From Novosphingobium lentum NBRC 107847 (GTDB lineage Bacteria; Pseudomonadota; Alphaproteobacteria; Sphingomonadales; Sphingomonadaceae): DNA of 64,000 bases. Numbering within the stretch: the stretch's first letter is position 1; every line of letters starts with the position of its first letter. The position numbers and the translations under genes were made by a program. This document shows, one piece after another, positions 30,132 through 40,672 of this stretch. The notes below the pieces were generated by a model, which made no database searches, was not told the origin of the DNA, and worked only from the letters and a program-made list of their open reading frames with translations. The stretch covers positions 181,626 to 245,625 of the forward strand of contig NZ_BCTW01000005.1 of the NCBI RefSeq assembly GCF_001590965.1. The letters are read 5' to 3'.

Positions 30132-30970
30132 CCGGGCTCACAGACGAGGACATCGCCATGGCCCGCGCGGCGATCGGGCGGAGCGAGCGGCGGCGCGAGG
30201 TGCTCGATACGCAAAGCCTGCGCCGCTTTTCGGTGGCGATCGGGGGGGAGGGCGATGTGGGGGGGCGTCGGCCGGTGCTGGCGCATTGGGCGTGGTTCCT
30301 GCCGACGCCGCTCGACGGCGAGATCGGCGCCGATGGCCATCCGCTACGCGGCGGGTTCCTGCCCGCGATCGCGGCGCTACCGCGCCGGATGTTCGCGGCC
30401 ACCGCGATCCGGTTCGAGGCGCCGCTGCTGCTCGATGCCGAGGCCGAGGCCGTCACCCGCATCGCGGACGTGCGCCACAAGGCGGGGCGTACGGGCGAGT
30501 TGGTGTTCGTCGATATCGAGCGGTCGATCGCGCAGCGCGGCGCGGTTTGCGTCACCGAACGCCAGACGCTGGTGTATCGCGCTGCGGGTGACGGCGCGCC
30601 GCTGGCTTTGCCCACGCCGGACGGGGCCGCGCACGTCGCAGCCGAGGGCGGCGCGGTGTGGACGCCGTCAACGGTGCAGCTGTTCCGGTTCTCGGCGGTC
30701 ACCTTCAACGGCCATCGCATTCATTACGACCGGCCTTATGCCACCGCGATTGAGGGCTATCCCGCGCTGATCGTGCACGGGCCGTTCGTGGCCGCAAAAC
30801 TGGCGGAGATGGCGGCGGGCAGCGGCGTGCTGGCCCATTTCGCATTCCGCGCGCAGGCGCCGTGTTTCGTCGACCAGCCGATCCGGCTGGGGCCGGCGGG
30901 CGACGGTGCGTTCCACGCCATCCGCTGCGACGGCGCGATCGCCACCGTGGCGCAGGCCGGCTACCGGTAA
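30128..30970 (+). CDS. MaoC-like/FAS1-type hydratase or dehydratase (mesaconyl-C4-CoA hydratase-like)
   Basis: The 280-residue product resembles the double-hotdog branch that includes mesaconyl-C4-CoA hydratase and mitochondrial HTD2. The strongest block is LFRFSAVTFNGHRIHYDRPYA, where the Asn-Gly-His and the following His-Tyr-Asp lie at the hydratase II site, followed by YPALIVHGPFVAAKL. The N-terminal half is a degenerate hotdog with a WAWFLPTPL segment. It is likely to hydrate or dehydrate an acyl-CoA or acyl-ACP, but the substrate is open. The start overlaps the Doc stop, and a bidirectional terminator follows. Confidence 0.8.
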   Translation: MTGLTDEDIAMARAAIGRSERRREVLDTQSLRRFSVAIGGEGDVGGRRPVLAHWAWFLPTPLDGEIGADGHPLRGGFLPAIAALPRRMFAATAIRFEAPLLLDAEAEAVTRIADVRHKAGRTGELVFVDIERSIAQRGAVCVTERQTLVYRAAGDGAPLALPTPDGAAHVAAEGGAVWTPSTVQLFRFSAVTFNGHRIHYDRPYATAIEGYPALIVHGPFVAAKLAEMAAGSGVLAHFAFRAQAPCFVDQPIRLGPAGDGAFHAIRCDGAIATVAQAGYR

Positions 30971-30990
30971 CCGCGCGGCCTGCGCGACAC

Positions 30991-31021
30991 AAAAAAAGGG
31001 CGGCATCGCGGCCGCCCTTTT
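30991..31021. terminator. Bidirectional intrinsic terminator
   Basis: A perfect 7-base GC stem (30998-31004 with 31011-31017), a 6-base loop, an A tract on the left and a T tract on the right serve both the dehydratase gene and the ATP synthase operon, which converge here. Confidence 0.9.
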
Positions 31022-31042
31022 CCTGTGCGATGATGGTGCGGA

Positions 31043-31300
31043 TCAGCCTTCGACGTGCTCGGCAAGCACGGTCAGGCCGTTCGCGCCGACTTCGGCAAAG
31101 CCGCCCTGGACGATGATCTCTTCCGGGGCCGCGCCTTCGGTGCGGTAGATCTTGAGCGCGCCGTCGCGGACGGTCGACATGAAGGGCGCATGGCCCTCGA
31201 GCACGCCGAACTCGCCCTCGGTGCCGGGGACGACGACCATGTAGACGTCGTCCGAGCGGACGAGGCGCGCAGGCGTGACGAGTTCGAAGTGCAGGGCCAT
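31043..31300 (-). CDS. atpC: F1F0 ATP synthase epsilon subunit, short form
   Basis: The 85-residue product covers only the N-terminal beta-sandwich ([37 protein letters not shown]) of the epsilon subunit, which couples the central stalk to the c-ring. The C-terminal helical hairpin, present in the roughly 139-residue Escherichia coli protein and involved in inhibition, is missing. The end of the gene is clean, with stop and terminator, so this is not a truncation by frameshift. Short epsilon subunits occur in other alphaproteobacteria. It is the last gene of atpHAGDC. Confidence 0.96.
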   Translation of the reverse strand: MALHFELVTPARLVRSDDVYMVVVPGTEGEFGVLEGHAPFMSTVRDGALKIYRTEGAAPEEIIVQGGFAEVGANGLTVLAEHVEG

Positions 31301-31306
31301 GGTCGC

Positions 31307-32788
<1,482 letters not shown>

Positions 32789-33658
32789 TTACAGCGCTTC
32801 CGCGCCAGCGATGATTTCGATGAGTTCGGTGGTGATCGCGGCCTGACGGCTGCGGTTGTACTGGATGGTCAGCTTCTGGATCAGGTCGCCGGCGTTGCGC
32901 GTGGCGTTGTCCATCGCGGTCATCGATGCGCCCTGTTCCGAAGCCTCGCGTTCGAGCAGCGCCGCAAACAGCTGGGTCTTGATGTAGCGCGGCAGCAGGG
33001 CCTCGAGGATTTCCTCTTCGCCCGGCTCGTATTCCACCACAGCGCCGGTGTCGGTGCTGATGGCGGGGGCGGGCACGGGGATCAGCTGGGTGACGACCGG
33101 ATCCTGCGCCAGCGCCGACTTGAACACCGGGTACACGAGGTGGGCGACGTCGAATTTGCCGGCCACGAACATCGCGATCACCTGGGCCGTGATCGCTTCC
33201 GCTTCGGCAAAGCCGGGCGTGCGCACGGTGCTGGTGTCGAACCCATCGCCGATGTGCTTGTCGTATTCGCGGCGCAAGGGGCCACGGCCCTTCTTGCCGA
33301 CGAGGAAGAAGGTCACGTCCTTGCCCGCCGCGATCAGCTCGTTCGCCTTGATCTTGGCGGCTTTGACGATGTTCGAGTTGAGACCGCCGCACAGGCCCTT
33401 GTCGGTGTTGACCACCACCAGCAGGTGGCGCTGGCTGCTGCCGGTACCGGCGAGCAGCTTGGGCGCGGAATCGCCGCTGACCTTGCCTGCGAGGCTGGCC
33501 ATGACCTTGGCCAGTTCCTGTGCATACGGACGCGCGGCTTCGGCAGCCGCCTGCGCTTTGCGCAACTTGGCGGCGGCGACCATCTGCTTGGCCTTGGTGA
33601 TCTTCTGGGTCGATTTGACCGAGTTGATCCGCCCTTTGAGTTCCTTCAGCGAGGCCAC
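32789..33658 (-). CDS. atpG: F1 ATP synthase gamma subunit
   Basis: This is the rotor shaft of F1. The 289-residue product has the conserved N-terminal helix ([20 protein letters not shown]), the central [12 protein letters not shown] block and the C-terminal helix ([20 protein letters not shown]) that enters the alpha/beta ring. A dispersed palindromic repeat fills the gap between it and atpA. Confidence 0.98.
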   Translation of the reverse strand: MASLKELKGRINSVKSTQKITKAKQMVAAAKLRKAQAAAEAARPYAQELAKVMASLAGKVSGDSAPKLLAGTGSSQRHLLVVVNTDKGLCGGLNSNIVKAAKIKANELIAAGKDVTFFLVGKKGRGPLRREYDKHIGDGFDTSTVRTPGFAEAEAITAQVIAMFVAGKFDVAHLVYPVFKSALAQDPVVTQLIPVPAPAISTDTGAVVEYEPGEEEILEALLPRYIKTQLFAALLEREASEQGASMTAMDNATRNAGDLIQKLTIQYNRSRQAAITTELIEIIAGAEAL

Positions 33659-33673
33659 TCGTATTCCTCCATC

Positions 33674-33755
33674 TCGTCATCCCGGACTTGATCCGGGATC
33701 GCTGTCCAACAGGCTGGACCTTGCGGCCAGCGGTCCCGGATCAAGTCCGGGACGA
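33674..33755. repeat. Dispersed palindromic repeat in the atpA-atpG gap
   Basis: The arm TCATCCCGGACTTGATCCGG on the left is matched by TCCCGGATCAAGTCCGGGAC on the right (from 33734), separated by about 35 bases. Each arm is itself nearly palindromic. The right arm recurs at 6491 after pnp. Here the element lies inside an operon and would form a hairpin in the message between atpA and atpG. Confidence 0.88.
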
Positions 33756-33765
33756 CGGGTTCAAT

Positions 33766-35328
<1,563 letters not shown>

Positions 35329-35901
35329 TCAGCCCTTCATCGCGAGGGCAAGAGAATTGAGACGGGTGCGGATCGAGCTGTCGATCATCCGGCTGCCGAT
35401 CCTGACGACGAGGCCGCCAAGAATCTCGGGATCGACGCTGGCCTTAAGCTTTACCTCGCAACCTTCGCGCTCTTTCAGCTTTTCGGTGAGCTGGGCAAGT
35501 TGCGCATCGTCGAGCGGATGGGCCGAGGTGACCTCGGCAGTGACTTCGCCGCGCTGGGCGGCTGCGATCGCGCCGAACGCACGGATCATGTCGGGCAGCG
35601 AGGCCAGACGGCGGTTGCCGGCCAGCACGCCCAGAAACTGGCGGGTAAGGTCGCCCGAACCGAGCAGCCCGGCCACGCCGTCGATCGCGCCGGTGGCGGC
35701 TTCGCGGCTGACCTGGGGGTTGCGGATCAGGGCCGCAAGGTCGCCCGATTCGCGGATGGCCTGGGCCAGGTTGTCGAGATCCGATTCGACGGAAGTCACG
35801 GTGCCGCGCTCGCTCGCGAGTTCGTACAACGCCGAAGCGTAACGCCCTGCCAAGCTGGCCGTAATGCCGCCGGAAATCTCCACGCGCCTTGGTTCCTTCA
35901 T
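35329..35901 (-). CDS. atpH: F1F0 ATP synthase delta subunit
   Basis: This subunit links F1 to the peripheral stalk. The 190-residue product has the conserved [15 protein letters not shown] start of the N-terminal helical domain and the C-terminal [27 protein letters not shown] signature. The ATG at 35901 is chosen because residues upstream in the same frame bear no likeness to delta subunits. It is the promoter-proximal gene of the F1 operon. No F0 genes are in the window, as expected for alphaproteobacteria, where they form a separate operon. Confidence 0.96.
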   Translation of the reverse strand: MKEPRRVEISGGITASLAGRYASALYELASERGTVTSVESDLDNLAQAIRESGDLAALIRNPQVSREAATGAIDGVAGLLGSGDLTRQFLGVLAGNRRLASLPDMIRAFGAIAAAQRGEVTAEVTSAHPLDDAQLAQLTEKLKEREGCEVKLKASVDPEILGGLVVRIGSRMIDSSIRTRLNSLALAMKG

Positions 35902-36110
35902 CCAGGATAAGCCGACAGGGCCACGCCGTGCGGATGCCGCACTGCTGCCTTCAGACGGGGGCGCGCCTAGCAACGATTGTGCTGCGATGCAAGATGGGCG
36001 AGACCGCTCCGCTACAGGAGAATTTCCCGATGGAGCGCGGCGGTGGCCAAAAGCAGGACGATTGACGGGGGCATGGGCCATTGAGCGGGCCTGGAACGGC
36101 CGGGCCGATC

Positions 36111-36827
36111 ATGGTGATCCTGCCGCAGACCGATTTCGACCCCAGCGAGGTCGCGCTGCCGTGGCGACTGTGGACGGACATCGGCCTCGCGGTCGGTTTT
36201 GCCACAGAGACCGGCGGACCAGCCGCCTGCGACCCCGTCACGCTCGATGGAACCGGGCTGCCGCTCATCGCGCGCGCGCTGCGGGCCAGCGAAGCAGCGC
36301 GGGTCGCTTATGCGGCGATGATCGCAAGCCCGGCATTCCGCCAGCCGTTGCGCTGGGACGAGGCGCAAAGCAACGATGCCGCCGCGTTGCTGTTTCCCGG
36401 CGGTCATGCCCCGGGAATGAAGCCCTATCTGGAATCGCCGGTGGTGGCGGGGCTGGCGCAAGCCGCGTTTGCCGCCGGAACGCCAGTCGCGGCGATCTGC
36501 CATGGCGTGCTGGCGCTCGCGCGTGCCGGCGTGCTGGCACGCCGCCGCACCACCGCGCTGACCGGGCCGATGGAGGATCTTGCCGTCGTTCTCACCCGCC
36601 GCGCCTTGCCGGGGCATTACCGGACTTATCCCGAAAGCGTCGAGGCCGAGGTGCGTCGGCTGATCGGCCCCAACGGCCGGTTCGAGCGCGGGCCGCTGCT
36701 GCCGCGCCATGCCGGCGTGCGCGCGCCCGAGGCTGGCTTTGTCGTCAGCGACGGCTCGTATCTGTCGGCGCGCTGGCCGGGCGATGCGTGGACGCTGGCC
36801 CTGCGACTGGCCGAGCGGCTCGGATAG
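36111..36827 (+). CDS. DJ-1/PfpI-like type 1 glutamine amidotransferase-fold protein
   Basis: The 238-residue product has the nucleophile elbow AAICHGVLAL with Cys130, preceded by the LFPGGHAPGM loop (about 95-103), as in the DJ-1/PfpI superfamily. Members serve as deglycases, glyoxalases, chaperones or peptidases; the function here is open. ATG 36111 is taken as start; a TTG ten codons upstream is weaker. The gene is divergent from atpH across 209 bases. The next gene converges on it. Confidence 0.82.
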   Translation: MVILPQTDFDPSEVALPWRLWTDIGLAVGFATETGGPAACDPVTLDGTGLPLIARALRASEAARVAYAAMIASPAFRQPLRWDEAQSNDAAALLFPGGHAPGMKPYLESPVVAGLAQAAFAAGTPVAAICHGVLALARAGVLARRRTTALTGPMEDLAVVLTRRALPGHYRTYPESVEAEVRRLIGPNGRFERGPLLPRHAGVRAPEAGFVVSDGSYLSARWPGDAWTLALRLAERLG

Positions 36828-36848
36828 CCATGTCGGAGATGGTTGGGC

Positions 36849-38459
36849 CTAAGGCTTCGCCGCCGCGTCGCAGTGATAGGTCAGCCGTTCGTTCGGCTCG
36901 GGGGGCAGCAGCTGGCGCAAGGCCGCTTCGTTCTGGTCCAGCTTGCGCGCAGCCGCTTCGCCTGCGCCGCACTGGGGCGCGGTGAAGCGATCGCGCGTGG
37001 CGCGCAGCTTGTCCATCGCGGCCAGCCCGAGCAGGAAGTGCTCGACCTTGTAGGTGCGCGTTGCCGGATCATAGGTGTTGAGCGACACCGACAGGTCCTG
37101 CCGGGGGACCAGCACGCGCGACCAGCCGCTGCTGCCAAGGCTGTACTGGGTGCGCTTGTTGACGCAGCCGCCCGCCTCGAAATCGAGCGGGACATCGGTG
37201 ATCTCGGACACCGTCACGCGGCTGCGGTCGGGCTGGAAGATGCAGCGCATTGCGCCGGTGCCGGCCGGTTCGGCGTTGGCGGACGCGGCGGCCGATTCCG
37301 ATCCGGCAGGCCCCGAGCCCGTCGCGGACGCGGACGCCTTGCCCTTCGTCGCTTCGGCCAGTGCGTTGTCGGCGCGTTCGTCGATCTGCGCGAGAGAGGG
37401 TCGCGAAAACCATGCGACGAGCGATCCCAGCAGCAGCGCGGCGGCCAGCGCGGCGGCGATGCGCGACTTGCGCCGCTGATCGCGCTGTTCGAACAGCAGC
37501 GCCGATCCGCCCGCCGCCAGTGTCGCCACCAGCAGCAGCGCGGCCAGCGCGAGGCCGTTGTCGCGCTCGGCCAGGATGTCGATCTCGGCCTCGCGGCGCG
37601 CGAGGTCTGCGGTGTGCTGATCGGCCTGCGCCTTGGCCTGCGCGGCGGCAGTAGCGCGCGCGGCGTCGCCGGCCGAGCGTTCGCCCTCGGCCCGGTCGAA
37701 ATCGGCGATCGAGCGGCAGGGCTGGCTCGAAACATGCGCGGTGACTTGTGACTGCCGCAGGAACGATCCCAGTTCGCGCATCGAGATGGCGAAGAAGAAC
37801 GAGGAGTCAGTGCCGTTCTGGCTGACCGTGCCGAAGCTGTTCACCCCCACCACGCGCCCGCAGCTGTCGAGCAGCGGCCCGCCCGAATTGCCCGCCCCGA
37901 TCGGTGCGGTGTGGAGCAGCGTGTCGAACGAACGCGAACTACGCCCGGCCGACACCATGCCGCGCGTTTTTACAGGGGCCTGCGGATCGACGAGGTCGGA
38001 CAGGCTGAGCCCTTGCGCCATGTCGACGTTGCCGGGATAGCCCACGGCATAGACCTCGGAACCGTCTTCCACCGGGGCCGGATTGAGCGTGACGAAGGGC
38101 ACCGTCGCCTTGCCGTCGAGCCGCAGCAGCGCCAGGTCGTTGCCGGGCGAAAACGCGATCAGGTGCGCGACCACGCCCGATTTGCCCTCGGGCGGGACCA
38201 CGCCGACCATCAGCGTATCGTCGTTGCGCAGTTCCTCGACCACGTGGGCGTTGGTGACGACCAGGTTGGGCGCCACGGCAAAGCCCGATCCGTGGCCGAT
38301 CAGGCTGACGTTGCTGCCATCGTTCTGCACGATCACCACGCGCACCACGCCGCGCGCGGCGGCGGAAATGTCGGTCGGATCGGCCAGCGCGGGCGCGACC
38401 CAGCCGCCGCACAGCAGGGCGAACAACGCGGCGAAGGCAAGGCGCAGGCGAACGGTCAT
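36849..38459 (-). CDS. Membrane-tethered trypsin-like serine protease
   Basis: The 536-residue product has a signal peptide (ending APALADPT) and a trypsin-fold protease domain (about 30-240). The catalytic triad is His72 in TNAHVV, Asp108 in GNDLALLRL and Ser192 in GAGNSGGPLL. After a charged helix (about 255-300) come two hydrophobic spans (about 305-326 and 336-355), then an Ala/Ser-rich linker and a C-terminal domain (about 400-536) with three cysteines in an unrecognised fold. There is no PDZ domain, so it is not a standard DegP. Both the protease and, with two spans, the C-terminal domain are predicted to lie in the periplasm. Confidence 0.85.
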   Translation of the reverse strand: MTVRLRLAFAALFALLCGGWVAPALADPTDISAAARGVVRVVIVQNDGSNVSLIGHGSGFAVAPNLVVTNAHVVEELRNDDTLMVGVVPPEGKSGVVAHLIAFSPGNDLALLRLDGKATVPFVTLNPAPVEDGSEVYAVGYPGNVDMAQGLSLSDLVDPQAPVKTRGMVSAGRSSRSFDTLLHTAPIGAGNSGGPLLDSCGRVVGVNSFGTVSQNGTDSSFFFAISMRELGSFLRQSQVTAHVSSQPCRSIADFDRAEGERSAGDAARATAAAQAKAQADQHTADLARREAEIDILAERDNGLALAALLLVATLAAGGSALLFEQRDQRRKSRIAAALAAALLLGSLVAWFSRPSLAQIDERADNALAEATKGKASASATGSGPAGSESAAASANAEPAGTGAMRCIFQPDRSRVTVSEITDVPLDFEAGGCVNKRTQYSLGSSGWSRVLVPRQDLSVSLNTYDPATRTYKVEHFLLGLAAMDKLRATRDRFTAPQCGAGEAAARKLDQNEAALRQLLPPEPNERLTYHCDAAAKP

Positions 38460-38558
38460 CGCCCCTCATTGGCGCGGCGCGGCTTTGACCGCAAGCGGCG
38501 GGACGCGCGGCTGTGGGCGAATCGCTAAACCGGGTGCATCGCACACCAGGAGAGCACC

Positions 38559-39041
38559 ATGACCTATTCGATCACCGGCCTTTCGCCAGAACCGTTCGTA
38601 CCATTGTTCGCGCTCGACGATGCGGCGCTGGCGGCGCGGGGCGCGGCGCGCGTAATCGCGGCGGCCGATCGCGGGTTTCCGTGCCGCGTCAGCCTTCAGG
38701 ATGCGCGCGCCGGGGATGAACTGATCCTGCTCCACCACACCAGCCACGATGTCGAGACACCGTACCGCAGCGCGTATGCGATCTATGTCCGGGCGGCCGC
38801 CACGCAGCCGGCGCGGTATGTCGATGCACTGCCGCCGGTGTTCGCAGGCCGCCCACTGGGCTTGCGCGGGTTTGGTGCCGACGCGATGCTCAAGGATGCG
38901 CGGCTCGCCTTGCCGGGCGAGGCGGACGCGGCCATCCGGGAATTGCTGGCCGACCCGCAAATCGCCTATATCGACGCGCACAACGCCGCGCACGGCTGCT
39001 TTGCTGCCCGAATCGAACGCCATGAAGGATTGGCATCATGA
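38559..39041 (+). CDS. DUF1203 family protein
   Basis: The 160-residue product matches the DUF1203 pattern: an N-terminal ITGLSPEPFVPLFALDD stretch, FPCRVSLQDARAGDELILLHH in the middle and YIDAHNAAHGCFAARI at the end. The function of this family is unknown. It has a GGAGAGC-type site before its ATG. Its stop overlaps the ada start (ATGA), so the two are translationally coupled. Confidence 0.85.
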   Translation: MTYSITGLSPEPFVPLFALDDAALAARGAARVIAAADRGFPCRVSLQDARAGDELILLHHTSHDVETPYRSAYAIYVRAAATQPARYVDALPPVFAGRPLGLRGFGADAMLKDARLALPGEADAAIRELLADPQIAYIDAHNAAHGCFAARIERHEGLAS

Positions 39042-40072
39042 TGATCGCCGCCGCCATCGACGAGGATGCCGCCTGGACGGCAGTCCTCAAGCGCGATCGC
39101 CGGTTCGACGGGCGCTTCGTCACCGGCGTGCTCTCCACCGGGATCTATTGCCGCCCGTCGTGCGCCGCACGCCATCCGTTGCGCGCCAACGTGCGCTTCT
39201 TCGCCGATGGCGCGGCGGCGCGCGATGCGGGCCTGCGCGCGTGCAAGCGCTGTTCGCCCGACGATGTGGGTCGCGACGAGCGGGCGGTGCTGCAGGCGAT
39301 CGAGGCGATCAAGCAGGCGGGCCAGCCGCTCGCGCTGGCAGGGCTGGCGGCCGATGCGGGGTATTCGCTCGCGCATTTCCAGCGGCTGTTCACCCGCGCC
39401 ACCGGGCTGTCGCCAGCCGCCTATGCGCGGGCCTTGCGCGACGATCGTGCGCGCAATGCGCTGACCGCCAGCACCAGCGTGACCGATGCGATCTACGACG
39501 CGGGCTTTTCCACGTCTTCGCGGTTTTATGATTCGACGACGGGAAAACTGGGCATGGCGGCATCGGCGTGGGTCAATGGCGGGCAGGACGTGACGATCCA
39601 CTGGGCCACGGTCGAGACATCGCTGGGCTCGATGCTGGTGGCGGCGACCGACAAGGGCGTGTGCCGGCTGTCGTTTGCCGAAGGCGAGGAGGCGCTGGTG
39701 CAACGCTTTCCCAAGGCCACGCTGGTGCGCGGCGGAGAGGCGTTCGAGGCGCTGCTGGCCGACGTGATCGCATCGGTCGAGGCGCCGGGCGATTTCAGCC
39801 ACATCCCGATCGACGTGAAGGGCACCGCATTCCAGGAAGCGTGCTGGGAGGCGCTGCGCCGCATCCCGGCGGGCGAGACGCGCAGCTATTCGCAGATCGC
39901 GGCGGCTGCCGGCAAGCCATCGGCGGTGCGCGCTGCCGGTTCGGCCAACGGCGCCAACAACGTTGCGGTGCTGATCCCGTGCCACCGCGTGATCCGCTCC
40001 GACGGCAGCATGGGCGGCTATGCCTACGGGCTGGAAATCAAGCGCAAGCTGCTGGAAAAGGAACGCCGATGA
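39038..40072 (+). CDS. ada: Bifunctional Ada protein: alkylation-response regulator and O6-methylguanine methyltransferase
   Basis: Ada repairs methylphosphotriesters and O6-methylguanine and activates the adaptive response. The 344-residue product has all parts: the N-Ada zinc domain with Cys38, Cys42, Cys69 and Cys72 (the same numbers as in E. coli), an AraC-type helix-turn-helix (about 90-170) and the C-terminal methyltransferase with the PCHRVIRSDG acceptor motif. The start overlaps the DUF1203 stop. The stop overlaps a 23-codon open frame leading to a ferritin-like gene. Confidence 0.96.
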   Translation: MMIAAAIDEDAAWTAVLKRDRRFDGRFVTGVLSTGIYCRPSCAARHPLRANVRFFADGAAARDAGLRACKRCSPDDVGRDERAVLQAIEAIKQAGQPLALAGLAADAGYSLAHFQRLFTRATGLSPAAYARALRDDRARNALTASTSVTDAIYDAGFSTSSRFYDSTTGKLGMAASAWVNGGQDVTIHWATVETSLGSMLVAATDKGVCRLSFAEGEEALVQRFPKATLVRGGEAFEALLADVIASVEAPGDFSHIPIDVKGTAFQEACWEALRRIPAGETRSYSQIAAAAGKPSAVRAAGSANGANNVAVLIPCHRVIRSDGSMGGYAYGLEIKRKLLEKERR

Positions 40073-40136
40073 CCGATCCCGTGCCGCTTGCGATGGGCGC
40101 TCGAACGGCTAGTTTGACGGCCAAGGAGAGAATCTC

Positions 40137-40640
40137 ATGACTGCTGTCACGCTGCCGGACGACGCCCCCCAATCGCTGGGAGAGGCCTTTGCCCACATCG
40201 GATCGATCAAGACGCCGACCGTGACCGACATGAAGGTCATGGTGCTGGTCGAGGCGGCGAGCGAGGAGTTGTATCGCCAGACCGCGCTGGGCACCGAGCA
40301 TGACGGCGTGATCGCGCTGCTCCACCACAACGGGCGCGAGGAAATGGCGCACGCGCATCGCGTGTCCAAGGCGATCAAGGCGATGAACGGCGAGGATTTC
40401 CCGCCGCCTGCCGCTGCGGACAACCCATACCTCAAGGCTGGCGCGTTCCCGTTTGCCGAAGTGAAACCGGAGGCACTGCGCAAGCTGGCCCAAGGCGAAT
40501 TCGGCGGTGAGGCGCTGTACGAAGGCTGGGCAAGCGGCGTCGGCAACGACGAGGCGGCGCGGTTGTTCCGCCTCAACGGGCGCGAGGAAAGCGAACACGG
40601 TAACCGCCTGCTCGAAGCCGCCCTCCTGCTCGAAGCCTGA
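40137..40640 (+). CDS. Ferritin-like domain protein
   Basis: The 167-residue product is predicted to be an all-helical four-helix bundle with metal-type carboxylate/histidine motifs: VEAASEELYRQ in helix 1, NGREEMAHAHRV in helix 2, GEFGGEALYEGW in helix 3 and NGREESEHGNRL in helix 4. The repeated ExxxE..H pattern fits a di-iron centre as in ferritin-like or rubrerythrin proteins. The role (iron storage, peroxide or oxygen reduction) is open. It has an AAGGAGAGA ribosome site and converges with priA. Confidence 0.78.
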   Translation: MTAVTLPDDAPQSLGEAFAHIGSIKTPTVTDMKVMVLVEAASEELYRQTALGTEHDGVIALLHHNGREEMAHAHRVSKAIKAMNGEDFPPPAAADNPYLKAGAFPFAEVKPEALRKLAQGEFGGEALYEGWASGVGNDEAARLFRLNGREESEHGNRLLEAALLLEA

Positions 40641-40672
40641 TCGAACGAAGCTGCCGGTCAAGACGCTATCGG

